Positions 52,449-62,609 of a stretch of 64,000 nt of DNA are shown piece by piece (position 1 is the first letter of the stretch; each line of letters begins with the position of its first letter). Position numbers and translations under genes: made by a program. The DNA is from Anabaena sp. WA102. Its GTDB lineage: Bacteria; Cyanobacteriota; Cyanobacteriia; Cyanobacteriales; Nostocaceae. Below the pieces are notes generated by a model. It did not search any database, had not been told where the DNA came from, and saw only the letters and a list, made by a program, of their open reading frames with translations. The stretch is from contig NZ_CP011456.1 of NCBI RefSeq assembly GCF_001277295.1, positions 5,336,001 to 5,400,000 of the forward strand, given 5' to 3'.

Positions 52449-54278
52449 TTATCTCACTTCATTTTGAATTTGATAATATTGCCAAAATTTGCCACGTTGT
52501 TGAAGTAGCTCTTGATATGCTCCCTGTTCTACGATTTTTCCTTGTTCTAAAACTACAACTTTATCTGCTTTAGCTATAGTAGAAAGACGGTGAGCGATCG
52601 CAATGACTGTGCGCCCAACAGATAGCTTTTCTAAGGATTCTTGAATTAACCGCTCAGACACTGAATCTAAGGCACTTGTAGCTTCATCTAGAATCAGGAT
52701 TTCGGGGTTTTTCAGCAATGCGCGAGCGATCGCAATTCTTTGTCTTTGTCCACCTGATAACCGCACACCTCTATCTCCTAATTGCGTATCAAAACCCTCC
52801 GGCATTTCTAAAATAAATTCTAAAGCATTTGCTAATCGTGCAGCTTCTTTAATTTCTGCTTCTGTAGCTGTTGGTGTCCCGTAAGCAATATTATTCCAAA
52901 CAGAAGTATTGAAAATAAAAGTATTCTGACTCACAACTGCTATCTTAGAACGCAGAGAGTTAATGTCAAATTTGCGAATATCAACTTCATCTATATAAAT
53001 ATAGCCGTCAGTAGCATCATGAAAGCGAGGAATTAAATCTGCAAGTGTGGTTTTACCAGCCCCAGATGAACCAATTAAAGCCGTCATTTCCCCTTGTTTA
53101 ATTGAGAGAGTAATATTATGTAAAACTCGTTGATTAAGACTATAATCAAAATCTACAGACACCAAATCAATTGATCTTCTAAAACCAGGAAATCTTAATG
53201 CGCCATTTTGAAAATAGATTTTATCATCAGGTTTCAACAAATCCTTGATATTTTCCACTGCTCCCGCTTGGGTACTTAAAAAAGCCACTACCCCATTCAA
53301 ATCCTGAGTCATAGGGATAATGCGGAACAGGACAAAAAAGAAAGTTAACAAAGCCGAAACTTTCATTAATCCTGTGGCTAAAGCCACAATAATCATACTA
53401 ATCAGAATTAGCGTAGATATACTCTCAGCCAAAGGCTTAACTATCAAAGAAATCCAATAAACACTTTTCCAAGTATTAACAATTTTTTCACTGGCTTGAT
53501 AATAGCGGTTTCGCTCAAATTCTTGAGTAGAAAAAGCATGAATTGTGCGAATACCTTCGATAAACTCTAGCACCCTAGCAGTAAAATTATCATTAGCGGA
53601 AGTAATCGCAAAACTACGTTCTCTAATTTGTTTATTTAAGGTAGATAATGCTACCGCCAAAAGACTAAATAGTAAAATAGAAACTATAGTCAGTTTCCAG
53701 GAAAGTATAAACAAAGAAATAGAATAGACAATCAGCGTAAAACTTCTAGTGATTAAAAAAGCTAGTCCACCAAAAATTTGTCTAATTCTCTCCATTTCAC
53801 TGGTAAGAATATTAACTAATTCCCCGGATTTCTTATGACTAAAATAATTGAGAGTTTGAGCCTCTAACTGTTGAAAAATTCGTTTACGCAGATTATCTAC
53901 TAAACTGATTTCACTAAACTGGATGCAAATCTGTCCTATATAATTAAAGGATGCCCGCATACAGGTTGTAACAACAATTAAAGCAGATATTCGATATAAT
54001 CGCTCCGTTGCTGAACCATTAATTCCTAAAATCAAAATATCAAACCACTCTATCCCTGTTTTCACAGGTTCAGAACCAGGAGTAGTTAGGCTTTGCAGGA
54101 ACACCAGCAAAAATCCTAAACCAAACCCTTCAAAACTTGCAGCTAAAGCCGAAAATACGATAGCTAAAATAGCCACAACTCGAAAGTGTTTAAATTCTCG
54201 TAATATTACCCGATTATTTTGCCACCAACTTGTAGCTTGCAATATTTTCATAGTTGACGGTAGAAATTTGGAATCCAT
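52449..54278 (-). CDS. hepA: HepA-like ABC exporter
   Basis: 609 aa. An N-terminal exporter membrane domain (six helices, about 30-320) is fused to an ATPase: Walker A LIGSSGAGKTTLADLI, Q-loop VSQNTFIFN, signature VRLSGGQRQRIAIARALL, Walker B EILILDEATSALD, H-loop AIAHRLST. The length, the N-terminal half and its place between hepC-like and glycosyltransferase genes match HepA, needed to lay down the heterocyst envelope polysaccharide layer. It would move a polysaccharide or lipid-linked precursor across the membrane. The symbol rests on architecture and synteny, not on a search. Confidence 0.75.
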   Translation of the reverse strand: MDSKFLPSTMKILQATSWWQNNRVILREFKHFRVVAILAIVFSALAASFEGFGLGFLLVFLQSLTTPGSEPVKTGIEWFDILILGINGSATERLYRISALIVVTTCMRASFNYIGQICIQFSEISLVDNLRKRIFQQLEAQTLNYFSHKKSGELVNILTSEMERIRQIFGGLAFLITRSFTLIVYSISLFILSWKLTIVSILLFSLLAVALSTLNKQIRERSFAITSANDNFTARVLEFIEGIRTIHAFSTQEFERNRYYQASEKIVNTWKSVYWISLIVKPLAESISTLILISMIIVALATGLMKVSALLTFFFVLFRIIPMTQDLNGVVAFLSTQAGAVENIKDLLKPDDKIYFQNGALRFPGFRRSIDLVSVDFDYSLNQRVLHNITLSIKQGEMTALIGSSGAGKTTLADLIPRFHDATDGYIYIDEVDIRKFDINSLRSKIAVVSQNTFIFNTSVWNNIAYGTPTATEAEIKEAARLANALEFILEMPEGFDTQLGDRGVRLSGGQRQRIAIARALLKNPEILILDEATSALDSVSERLIQESLEKLSVGRTVIAIAHRLSTIAKADKVVVLEQGKIVEQGAYQELLQQRGKFWQYYQIQNEVR

Positions 54279-54344
54279 AAAAATTTTGACCGATAATTTT
54301 GATAATTAAGTATAGAAGCACCAATCTCAAGAAAATTAATATGC

Positions 54345-55289
54345 TTACATAGGAGCGCGACGGATAAAACGACCAAGAGCAGAACCACAGAGAATTTCAA
54401 ATTTTTGCCATAGTATTTTTGGTATTGAATATAATTGAATAGGTGTTTGGCTATGTCGCCAATATAATTTATCAGTTATGGTGGGAGAACTACCTTCTAA
54501 AGCACTGAGAAGTAATTTTTTGCGCCAAGGTTTAATATGTGGGACTGTGGCGTGAGACATAATAGTACCACCAGGAACAAAATCCATACCGTCTGGTCCA
54601 ACGGTACTCAAAGGATAATTAGTTAGCATCAATGCTAAGTTTAAATAAGTCTGATCTCCATACAGATATGGATAATGATTAAAGGTATTACCGTTATAAA
54701 GATCCTTTAAATTGGCATATCCTGCCATTTCACCCAATTCTTCTAATTTCTGCCAAACTTTCAAGATAGATTTGTAGTTTTTATGAACTCCAATGAAGCC
54801 ACTATTGTAGTGATAATCTAACTCGCGCTCACAAGCAAAACCATTATTTTCAGCAAATTCTTTCCATGCTAACCGTCTCGGATGATTCGCCGGCACAAGA
54901 TACCAAGAATCACCACAAAGAGCAATTCCTCGACTTACCCAATTTTCATAAAAATCCCAGTTACATTTATTGACAATATCAGGATCAAAGTAAAATAAAG
55001 CATCAATATCTGGGCAATAATTTTCCCACAATTGGGACATAAAATCAGGTTTATAAAAGCCTAAATGTTTTGGAGTTGTTAGTTTGACAAATCGGATTGC
55101 ACAACCTTCATCTACAGAAAACTCTTGATAACCAGTTTCTGTTTTTAGCTCCTTAGCCCAATCGGGTGTATTTCCACGATAACCAGCCCAAATTATGCCT
55201 CGAAAACCATGATAATACAGGGAATTTACTAAAGCCCCCACACCATAATGGTAGTCTTTTTCAAATACGGTACAAATCGCTGTTTGCAT
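54345..55289 (-). CDS. Glycosyltransferase-like protein (GT-A fold, unassigned)
   Basis: 314 aa. MQTAICTVFEKDYHYGVGAL opens a GT-A type fold, ALFYFDPDIVNKCNW contains a DxD metal motif, and YNSGFIGVHKNYKSILKVWQ with YLYGDQTYLNLALML resembles the acceptor and catalytic parts of GT8-like enzymes. I cannot place it in a family. Between hepA and hepC-like genes, it probably adds a sugar in the same polysaccharide. Confidence 0.65.
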   Translation of the reverse strand: MQTAICTVFEKDYHYGVGALVNSLYYHGFRGIIWAGYRGNTPDWAKELKTETGYQEFSVDEGCAIRFVKLTTPKHLGFYKPDFMSQLWENYCPDIDALFYFDPDIVNKCNWDFYENWVSRGIALCGDSWYLVPANHPRRLAWKEFAENNGFACERELDYHYNSGFIGVHKNYKSILKVWQKLEELGEMAGYANLKDLYNGNTFNHYPYLYGDQTYLNLALMLTNYPLSTVGPDGMDFVPGGTIMSHATVPHIKPWRKKLLLSALEGSSPTITDKLYWRHSQTPIQLYSIPKILWQKFEILCGSALGRFIRRAPM

Positions 55290-55434
55290 GATATTTCTTA
55301 TTTTTTAATTAGCTACATAATTCATAGTCATCAATATGAGAACAGGAAGTATTCATCAATTAGATAAAAATGCTTGAAAACACAGAGCCAATAGATTTAT
55401 TCTCAACTATAGGCAGTTTATCCTTCCCATCTAT

Positions 55435-56154
55435 TTACGATACACCGCTAAATTTATTTTGCTTGTTTAATTTGTTATTTTGTGATTCTAAACTTAATTT
55501 AACTGCACTTTCCAAAGATAAACAACGATTATTGATTAGACAAAATTTTCCCTGCAATATATTCAATACATTAGATAAATTATTCAAAATGAATGTACCT
55601 AAAATAATGTTCAAATCTGTCATTTCCTGTTTAGCCATAGAACTAAACTTAATAATCTGAAAAAGTTGCCCATTTTCTCCGACATACCACTCATAATTAA
55701 ACAGCAATTTGGGGGAATATATTTGCATAGTTATTAATCCTCCGAGAATGACTGGACTCATAAATAACAGCAAAAGTAAAGCCCAAGTCCAATCAATTAT
55801 TATTTGTAAAGTTCTGAAAATTTGATTACCTTTCTTTGGCAATTTTTGATGCCCAGAAATGTTTATAAATATGGGCTTATTAGCTTTTTGACAAGCATTT
55901 GCCCAAACTTTTAATAAAGAATCACCGATTTTGGGATCTATGCTGACTAAACTAACTGGAGAATGTTTTAAACATTCTATTAAAGATTCTTCATTTTCTA
56001 GTGCAGCTAAATGGGGTTGTGAGAATTTTTCAGAGGCTTTTACTAATAATTTTCCTCTGCGCCATTTTAATGAGCATGATAGGAAGTTAAAATTTTCAGA
56101 TTGCTGGGGGACAATAGAGTTACTATTTAGACTAGAAATGACTGAAATTGGCAT
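55435..56154 (-). CDS. hepC: HepC-like sugar transferase
   Basis: 239 aa. A membrane helix near 140-160 (LQIIIDWTWALLLLLFMSPV) is followed by a short cytoplasmic domain with YEWYVGENGQLFQIIKFSSM, similar to the end of polyprenyl-phosphate sugar-1-phosphate transferases, but the usual catalytic segment is short. Residues 1-135 are a separate soluble domain. Its position beside hepA matches HepC of Anabaena, which is needed for the heterocyst polysaccharide. A 1.1-kb non-coding region lies upstream. Confidence 0.65.
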   Translation of the reverse strand: MPISVISSLNSNSIVPQQSENFNFLSCSLKWRRGKLLVKASEKFSQPHLAALENEESLIECLKHSPVSLVSIDPKIGDSLLKVWANACQKANKPIFINISGHQKLPKKGNQIFRTLQIIIDWTWALLLLLFMSPVILGGLITMQIYSPKLLFNYEWYVGENGQLFQIIKFSSMAKQEMTDLNIILGTFILNNLSNVLNILQGKFCLINNRCLSLESAVKLSLESQNNKLNKQNKFSGVS

Positions 56155-56921
56155 ATATTAACAGCGATAAATTAGTAAAAGATTGACTGAATATTTACCA
56201 TTAGAAAATTAATATTTTCTTGACCGAACAGTATTGTATAGGAGTCCTATAGCAATGATTAAATATGACAACAGAAAATTAGGGACACTTGGATTTATGA
56301 TCAAGAGTAGTCATCTCAGAGAAGATACTAACTTTTTGCAACCCTGATAAAATTACTTCGGTTTCGTCCTGGAGATTTTGATGATGGGTTTCAATCTCTA
56401 GAATATAAGACTCTCGATAAATAAATCATCAAGAAACAACTTCTTTATTCACTCTTTAAATAAATATTACTTTCTTCTCTATAATATTAAGATATGGTGA
56501 AATGAATTAATCGTAACTAAATAAAAATAAACCTTGTTTTATACTTGCAAAGTATATCATAAATTACTTATTAGGTAAATAAAAATAAATGTGAATTGTA
56601 TTAGTAATACAACAAAAATATTTTGTATAGTGAATGGTCATTTGCCAACATACTACAGTAATAAATTGAAAATTGAAAAAGCAAATAATATCATTTTTTT
56701 AGCAGAGATTTATAAACAAAACTCAATACATTTAACCAACAAGTATCTAACCCTAATTAGACGTGAATTCGATAGCGTAGCGTGACGACGTAGGAGTTAT
56801 TGAACCTCACCCCAATCCCTCTCCGCGTTGGAGAGGGGCATATTGGTTTGTTTTTAGCAGCATAAAATCAGAGTTTTAAGCCTCTCTAGTATTAAATATT
56901 ATTCCTTTTCCCTCTCCTCTT
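56155..56921. other. Long AT-rich leader region upstream of hepC
   Basis: No convincing gene (a 64-codon ORF at 56591 is probably chance). It contains a palindrome GTATTAGTAATAC near 56598 and AT-rich blocks. A long upstream region fits a developmentally controlled hepC promoter, but I can identify no proven operator. Confidence 0.4.
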
Positions 56922-57047
56922 AGGGAACACCAAAAAATAAATTACCCAATTTTGTGGGATGGGCATCCTGCCCGTCCTTGATGATTAGCGGGCAATTCGT
57001 CCCGCACCACAAGAAATTTTTGGGTATTTTTTTAATTGGAAGTCCCT
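56922..57047. mobile_element. MITE family 3, second copy
   Basis: AGGGAACACCAAAAAATAAA to TTTAATTGGAAGTCCCT; inverted, near-identical copy of 14294-14418. Confidence 0.7.
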
Positions 57048-57070
57048 TAGAGACTGTTTTAAAGGTGGTA

Positions 57071-57171
57071 AGTAGTCGGACAAAATTAAATTCACTCGTT
57101 GAGAGAGGGAACTCTTAACTGGGAACAGGGAACAGAAAAATCAATTGTGTAATTAATTCTGTCCCATTACT
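57071..57171. mobile_element. MITE family 2, copy 2
   Basis: AGTAGTCGGACAAAATTAAA to TTAATTCTGTCCCATTACT, inverted ends, TA-flanked (57069-57070 and 57172-57173). The core has GGGAACAGGGAACAG. Confidence 0.65.
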
Positions 57172-57253
57172 TATCTCGTAATTTTCATCACATTGTTACC
57201 CCCCTTCATAAGGGGAAAGGGGGGCACTACTTAATTGATCTTGAATAGTCAAC

Positions 57254-57282
57254 ACAAAAACCCCTGTCTAATGCAGGGGTCA
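57254..57282 (-). terminator. Intrinsic terminator after the Wzc-like gene
   Basis: On the minus strand, GACCCCTG-CATTAGA-CAGGGGT followed by TTTTTGTG lies 41 bp after the stop of the Wzc-like gene: a 7-bp GC-rich stem and a T-tract. Confidence 0.65.
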
Positions 57283-57322
57283 ATATATTTTTGTGGGTTA
57301 AATAGTCAGCAAATATTTTGCT

Positions 57323-59551
57323 TTATTCTTCCATTGCTGGTTGTAAAACTAATTGTTTTGCTTTTACATAAGGTACATAGGTGCTATCAGATGGAGATAC
57401 GCCATTGGCTACAACCCCAATCAGATTTAACCTACTCAACATCCCTGTGGCTTGATTAAGTTGGGTGCGGGTCACTTTACCAATACTTGCCATCATCACC
57501 ACACTACGACAGGATGATGCCGTGAGCATAGCATCTACTAACCCAAGAACGGAAGGGGCATCTATGATTACCAAATCATAATTTTCTTCAAATGCAGCTA
57601 TTAATTGAATCATCCGGGGAGAACTCAAAAGATGAGCAGGATCGGTCGGAGTTGGTCCGGCTGTTAAAATATCAATGTAAGACGACCCAGAGTAAGGAAC
57701 ACTGATCTGATTAGGTAGATTAACTTCACTTTCTAATAAACTAGAAAGTCCTTGTTCATTAGGAAGATTTAACTGTTTGTGCAGATTAGGATCGCGTAAA
57801 TTGGCATCAATTAGTAAGACTTTTTTATGTAGGCGAGCCGCACTCATGGCTAGACCTAATGCCAAAGCCGATTTACCATCATCTGGTAATGCTGATGTCA
57901 CCATTAATGATCTTAAATCTGAGACTTTATTAAGCAGTTCAATATTTTTGTAAATGAGATCAAGTGATTCCCAACGGGGAGAAGATTGTAATACTTGAAT
58001 TGTCCAAGGTGCGAGAACTTCTGGTTTGCCAAATGGCAATTTTATCATGGATTCTCTGGGTTTGGGAGGTGGCAATTTAGGAGTTGTTCCTAATAATGGG
58101 AGAGCAGCTTGTTTTTCTAATTCCGCAGTGGTATGTACAGCGTCATCAGATGCTTCACGAATAAAGGCAGCAAGTCCTCCTAACATTAACCCAATTACTC
58201 CTCCTAATAAGAGATTTTGTCTCATGTTAGGACCAGTATGAAGACCTTCTTGGGGTTCTTCTACTACCTCCCAATTAAATCCACCTTTAGAAAGTTCTTG
58301 GCGTAATTTTTGTTCTGCTCTTAATAATTGTTCTAATCTTTCTCTACTAAATTGTAGTTGAGGCAGGATGCGATTATAATAAGCCAATAGAGAAGGAAAC
58401 CGCTTGAGGTCGGCTTGTAATTCTTTCTCTTTGGCTGCTAAGGTTTGATCGCGGGCGGTTAATGCAACGATGGTTGTTTGGGTTTCTACTAATTGACCTG
58501 TGAGATTAAGATCAATTTGTCCTAGTTGTCCTTGTTCTAAAAGATTGTCTCCAGAATTAAAGGTAGAGTTGGTTTTTTCTCCTAAAGTTCTGCTAACTTC
58601 TTTTTGTAAAAGTTGCTTTTGACTTTGCAGTTGTTCATATAATTTTTGAACGCTGGGAGTATCATCTGTGAAACGTAAACGTTCTTGTGCTAAAGCCAGT
58701 TCTGTTTTTTGGATTTCATTGAGTAAGCCTTGGTAGCGGGTAGACTGACTCAGACGAGAAGAAACTAAGGCATTTTGTGGAGAACGGTTCAGTTGTGTTT
58801 GCAAAGATTTTTGCTTTGCTAAGGCTTCTTCATACTGGGAACGAGTTGTTTGTCGTTCCTGTTGGACAGTATTTAAAGCTATCTCTACGGTTTTAGCTTG
58901 AGCATCTGGATCAATTAAATTTTGACTTCTGCGAAATCTTTGTAAATTTGCTTCGGAAGCGGTTACTTCATCAGTCGCTTTTCTTAATTGATCTCTGATA
59001 ACTTGTAAACCTTTTTGTAGGCGTGAATCTTGTTGTTGTTTATTGTATTCTAAATAAACCTGCTGAATTGTTTTGAGGACTTTCTGAGTTTTTCCTGGAT
59101 CGCTATCGGTGTAATCAACTTGAAATATTTTAGTAGCAATATTATCCTCTGGAGTCTTAATTTGAGTGAGGACTAAGGATTTTTTTAAATCCATTACAGT
59201 TAAGTCTGGATATTCAGTTTTAAGTCTATCAACTGCTTTTTTAATCAGTCCAGAACTCTGCATCAAGTTTAATTGAGTAGCTGTATCTACCTCCACATTA
59301 GCATCAGTAAATTGACTTTCAGTGTTATCTGTTTCTTTCTTGCCTTGATAGTTAGGCTCTACTAACAATTGCATGGTGCTTTTGAAGCTGGGTGGAGTTT
59401 TTAATGTAATGATGCCAGCAATAGCCGTAGAACTGAGCAATACTAATAATAACCAGGGAAATCTTCGCAGAATTACTGCAAACATTTGTCCATAACCTGG
59501 TTCTGTTTCTGATGCTGAATTTATATTGGGATTTAGACTAGTTTGAACCAC
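57323..59551 (-). CDS. Wzc-like polysaccharide co-polymerase/tyrosine autokinase
   Basis: 742 aa from a GTG at 59551 (AAGGAT seven bases upstream); a TTG at 59584 would add eleven residues. Wzz domain with two membrane helices (FPWLLLVLLSSTAIAGIITL; QNLLLGGVIGLMLGGLAAFI) enclosing a long coiled coil (about 170-430). The BY-kinase domain follows: SLMVTSALPDDGKSALALGL (Walker A-like), KVLLIDANLRDPNLH (Walker A') and YDLVIIDAPSVLGLVDAM (Walker B). No Tyr-rich tail is visible (end KAKQLVLQPAMEE). It controls chain length and export of the envelope polysaccharide. Confidence 0.82.
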   Translation of the reverse strand: MVQTSLNPNINSASETEPGYGQMFAVILRRFPWLLLVLLSSTAIAGIITLKTPPSFKSTMQLLVEPNYQGKKETDNTESQFTDANVEVDTATQLNLMQSSGLIKKAVDRLKTEYPDLTVMDLKKSLVLTQIKTPEDNIATKIFQVDYTDSDPGKTQKVLKTIQQVYLEYNKQQQDSRLQKGLQVIRDQLRKATDEVTASEANLQRFRRSQNLIDPDAQAKTVEIALNTVQQERQTTRSQYEEALAKQKSLQTQLNRSPQNALVSSRLSQSTRYQGLLNEIQKTELALAQERLRFTDDTPSVQKLYEQLQSQKQLLQKEVSRTLGEKTNSTFNSGDNLLEQGQLGQIDLNLTGQLVETQTTIVALTARDQTLAAKEKELQADLKRFPSLLAYYNRILPQLQFSRERLEQLLRAEQKLRQELSKGGFNWEVVEEPQEGLHTGPNMRQNLLLGGVIGLMLGGLAAFIREASDDAVHTTAELEKQAALPLLGTTPKLPPPKPRESMIKLPFGKPEVLAPWTIQVLQSSPRWESLDLIYKNIELLNKVSDLRSLMVTSALPDDGKSALALGLAMSAARLHKKVLLIDANLRDPNLHKQLNLPNEQGLSSLLESEVNLPNQISVPYSGSSYIDILTAGPTPTDPAHLLSSPRMIQLIAAFEENYDLVIIDAPSVLGLVDAMLTASSCRSVVMMASIGKVTRTQLNQATGMLSRLNLIGVVANGVSPSDSTYVPYVKAKQLVLQPAMEE

Positions 59552-59712
59552 TTTTATTATCCTTATCTGCGATACACTACGCAAACACCTAAAAAATTAA
59601 ATGAATTAGTGATGCACAACTCCAATGCTGCAAGGCAGAATTAAAAATTAAAAAAGCAAATTATATAAGCTTTCTAGGAACTTTTAATGATGAGTTATTT
59701 TTGCCATGCTGC

Positions 59713-59965
59713 ACTAGTAGTCTGTCAACCCGAAAATGACGGATGAAGGCAAGCGGGGGGGTAGGGGAGGTAGGGGGGGTAGGGGAGGTAGGGGGGGGTA
59801 GGGGAGGTAGGGGGGGTAGGGGGGGGTAGGGGAGGTAGGGGGGGTAGGGGAGGTAGGGGAGGTAGGGGGGGTAGGGGAGGTAGGGGGGGTAGGGGAGGTA
59901 GGGGAGGGAAGAACAGAAGTTTTTTCCGATCATTACCCGTCAAAATAAATTTGACGAACTACTAG
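59713..59965. mobile_element. MITE family 4, copy with G-rich array
   Basis: CTAGTAGTCTGTCAACCCGA at the left and TTTGACGAACTACTAG at the right. It matches 31462-31593 in inverted orientation. The right 26 bases overlap the end of the glycosyltransferase gene and encode its last residues and stop. Confidence 0.65.
59754..59909 (+). repeat. G-rich minisatellite (GGGGAGGTAGGGGGGGTA)n
   Basis: About 155 bases made only of G-runs of four to eight separated by TA, A or GGTA, on the plus strand. It has many tracts able to form G-quadruplexes. It lies between the left and right ends of MITE family 4. Proline-rich ORFs in both frames here are by-products. Confidence 0.85.
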
Positions 59966-61037
59966 CTTGATCAATAACTTGCTCAACTTTACTAAAAAAT
60001 GACTGTTCTGAGAAATTGCTAACGGCATGATTACGGATAGTTTCGTAATCCCAAGATATTCCTCCAGCTTCTAGTAAAGCTGCTTGTAAAGAGCATGGTG
60101 CTTGTCTTTTGAAAAATACACCTGTTTTACCTGGTATTTGAGTGTCTAAGACTCCTCCGGCTCCATAGGCAATAACTGGTGTACCACTGGCGTTTGCCTC
60201 GACTGGAACTAATCCATAATCTTCTAAAGCCGCAACAATAATTGATTTGGCTTTAGAAAATAAGTCTTTACGTTCTCTATCACTGACATGACCTAGAAAT
60301 TGGATGTTGGGTAATGCCTGGGCTTTTAATCTTTCTTGTTCTGGTCCATCACCTGATATTAATAAGTTCCAGCCTAACCAATTAAAAGCTTCGACTATTA
60401 TATCAAGACGTTTATAACTGATCATCCGCGCCGATGCCAAGTAGTATTCTTCTTTAGTATCGGAAAAAACAAAGTTGCTAGTATCAATTGGATAGTTAAT
60501 GGCGATCGCTTGTTTGTGATAAATCTTTTGAATTCGTTGGGCAACAATGGTAGAGTTAGCGATGTAGAGATCGGGTTCTTGAGCATATTTCAGGTCTACA
60601 TCTCTCATCATTTGAAAGATTTTTTCGATGAGAGGTGCAAAGTATCTATAGTCTCCGTACTCCCGTAAATATGTTTCTGTATCCCATAAAAAGCGGGTAA
60701 CATTATGACAAAAACAAATATGTTTTGCTTGGGGATTTTTCCGTACTGCTTTGGCAAAACTGGTGCTACTGCTGATAATTAGGTCATAATCTTGAAGATC
60801 CAAGGAACGAAATGCGGGAAAATATAAGGGGGCTAACATCCGAAAATATTTGGTTGCACCAGGAATTTTTTGTAAAAATGTGGTGTTGATAATTCTCTCA
60901 CCTAAATCAATACTTTTTTGCGGGTCGTATAATGAGGTGAAAATGTCAGCGTCGGGATACCGTTTACACAATAATTCAAATACGCGCTCTGCTCCACCGC
61001 GTTGGGTTAAGTAATCATGGACGAGAGCTATTTTCAT
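59940..61037 (-). CDS. GT4-family glycosyltransferase
   Basis: 365 aa. N-terminal MKIALVHDYLTQRGGAERVF is the typical GT4 opening; the donor site has YLASARMISYKRLDIIVEAF, LLISGDGPEQERL and VPVEANASGTPVIAYGAGG. It would transfer a hexose or similar sugar in the HEP-type pathway. The last nine or so residues (SSSSNLF) are encoded by the end of a MITE, so the native C-terminus was replaced; the catalytic part is complete. Confidence 0.82.
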   Translation of the reverse strand: MKIALVHDYLTQRGGAERVFELLCKRYPDADIFTSLYDPQKSIDLGERIINTTFLQKIPGATKYFRMLAPLYFPAFRSLDLQDYDLIISSSTSFAKAVRKNPQAKHICFCHNVTRFLWDTETYLREYGDYRYFAPLIEKIFQMMRDVDLKYAQEPDLYIANSTIVAQRIQKIYHKQAIAINYPIDTSNFVFSDTKEEYYLASARMISYKRLDIIVEAFNWLGWNLLISGDGPEQERLKAQALPNIQFLGHVSDRERKDLFSKAKSIIVAALEDYGLVPVEANASGTPVIAYGAGGVLDTQIPGKTGVFFKRQAPCSLQAALLEAGGISWDYETIRNHAVSNFSEQSFFSKVEQVIDQASSSSNLF

Positions 61038-61293
61038 CTTTTTCTTGATAATTTGGTAAGTGATGATTGGTTTTAATATTTATTCTCTAGTAATTGAATT
61101 TTTAATGTTGCATTACTAAGTTGTATCAGTTGTTTTGTATCAATTATTTTATGTTGTTTAATAAGGAGTTGAATCATGGGAAACCTCGCAAGATTATCAA
61201 AATAATCTCTGTCATTTATTGTATATATGTGAATTCAGAGGTTAAATGAAAATATCAGGAAACCTCTGAATTATCTTGATGCTAATTGGAAAA

Positions 61294-62607
61294 CTATTTT
61301 GTTAGTGCTAAAGTTTTCACAGGAGCAAAGTAAACTGCTTGTTCAGCGCGTAATTGATCACAAAGTCTACCTTCTGGTAGTTCCACGTCATCATAAGTGA
61401 GGACTTGATCTTTAGGAATATCGCGCTTTAAGCGACATCCTTCCGCTAGACCCATTGGCAGTAGGTTTTGTTGTTGCACAATTGGGGAATTTTCGCATTG
61501 TCCATAGGTCATGTAATAACCAATACCATCAAGGGTTGCTCCGGCTTGGAGGTCAATTTTGGCGGTGGTGACGACATCAACAACGGGACCGGCGATTGGT
61601 GCAAGCACCGCATCATGGAAGAGGACAGCACGGGCTACGGAGAGGGGAACTTCAAAATGGCACAGGTGATAGGGGGTGTAGAAGCTGTAGAGAGGTCCTT
61701 CACCGAGTTTATATAGGTTGAGGTAATGACGTTGTTTGGGGTCTTCGTGGGTGGCAAATACGAATACTCCTGGACCGGGTTTGGTGCCAACGACGTAATC
61801 AACGATACCGCCTAGTTCTTGAAGTTGGTCAATGTCGTACATTTTGGTCATTTCATCAACATGACCTGTGTAGTCATATCCCAACATTCCCCGCTTGGCT
61901 ACTTTCATACCTGTGCCGTTGGCGACTATGGCTTGCTCAAAGGATATTTTTGTACCATCGGCAAAGCTTGTCACCATAGCAGGATTTTGACCCCAGCGTT
62001 GAGCAAAACCGGCTTGGGTGGTGGGGTTGCGGTAGGGGTCTTGTAAGCCTTTGATGTTGCCGCACAGGAGGGGTTTTAAACCGATGCTTTTGACAAAGCG
62101 GTACAAGTTCATTTCTACCCCTGGTTGGTCGCCGTCACAGGCGCTCAGGATGACTCCAGCGCGGTCTGCATGGACTTTGAGTATCGGTCCAATTGTGCCA
62201 TCTAGTTCGGCATTCATGAGGATGATATGCTTGTGATGAGCGATCGCACACATCACCAAATGAGCCGCGTATTCAATTGTCCCGGTGACTTCAATGATTG
62301 CATCTATGCCATCAGCTTCACACAGGAGCATGGCATCTTCGGTGATTGCATATTCATTTTGAGCGATCGCTTCTTCTAAATCAGCTAAATTAGTAACAAT
62401 TTTGATATCTTCAATTCCTGCTTCTAAATAAGCTCGTTTAGCGTTATCAATGTGACGATTAGAAATAGCCACCAACTCCATTCCTGGCACAGAATTGATA
62501 ATTTGATTAGCAATTCCTCGACCCATAAAACCAGCACCAATCATTGCCACCTTAACTGGTTTACCTAAATCCGCTCGTGCTTGTAAAGCTTTATCAACAA
62601 TAATCAT
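61294..62607 (-). CDS. NAD(P)-dependent oxidoreductase with SAF domain
   Basis: 437 aa from the ATG at 62607, chosen for AGGAG nine bases upstream; the frame is open further up without support. The Rossmann site is KVAMIGAGFMGRGIANQI. The middle is homoserine-dehydrogenase-like (CDGDQPGVEMNLYRFVKSIG), and the C-terminus is an SAF-like domain (GCRLKRDIPKDQVLTYDDVE). It lies 2 bp after rfbC, so the two are coupled. A matching gene pair is found in the Anabaena HEP island. It probably makes an unusual sugar or acid for the polysaccharide. Confidence 0.78.
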   Translation of the reverse strand: MIIVDKALQARADLGKPVKVAMIGAGFMGRGIANQIINSVPGMELVAISNRHIDNAKRAYLEAGIEDIKIVTNLADLEEAIAQNEYAITEDAMLLCEADGIDAIIEVTGTIEYAAHLVMCAIAHHKHIILMNAELDGTIGPILKVHADRAGVILSACDGDQPGVEMNLYRFVKSIGLKPLLCGNIKGLQDPYRNPTTQAGFAQRWGQNPAMVTSFADGTKISFEQAIVANGTGMKVAKRGMLGYDYTGHVDEMTKMYDIDQLQELGGIVDYVVGTKPGPGVFVFATHEDPKQRHYLNLYKLGEGPLYSFYTPYHLCHFEVPLSVARAVLFHDAVLAPIAGPVVDVVTTAKIDLQAGATLDGIGYYMTYGQCENSPIVQQQNLLPMGLAEGCRLKRDIPKDQVLTYDDVELPEGRLCDQLRAEQAVYFAPVKTLALTK

Positions 62608-62609
62608 GA

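Noticed and set aside
55370..55660. 96-codon ORF antisense to the end of hepC
   Set aside because: It is mostly the complement of a real gene; its composition is explained by that gene.
56591..56785. 64-codon ORF upstream of hepC
   Set aside because: It has no ribosome-binding site or motif, and its codons are not distinguishable from AT-rich background. It ends in a repeat.
59661..59943. Proline-rich ORFs (LPYLPYPPYLPYPP and LPPLPPLPP)
   Set aside because: They are translations of the G-rich minisatellite in two frames of the complementary strand. There is no independent sign of coding.
61144..61196. Eight-codon ORF with a strong AAGGAG site (MGNLARLSK)
   Set aside because: It is too short to support, with no downstream gene on the same strand to suggest a leader peptide.
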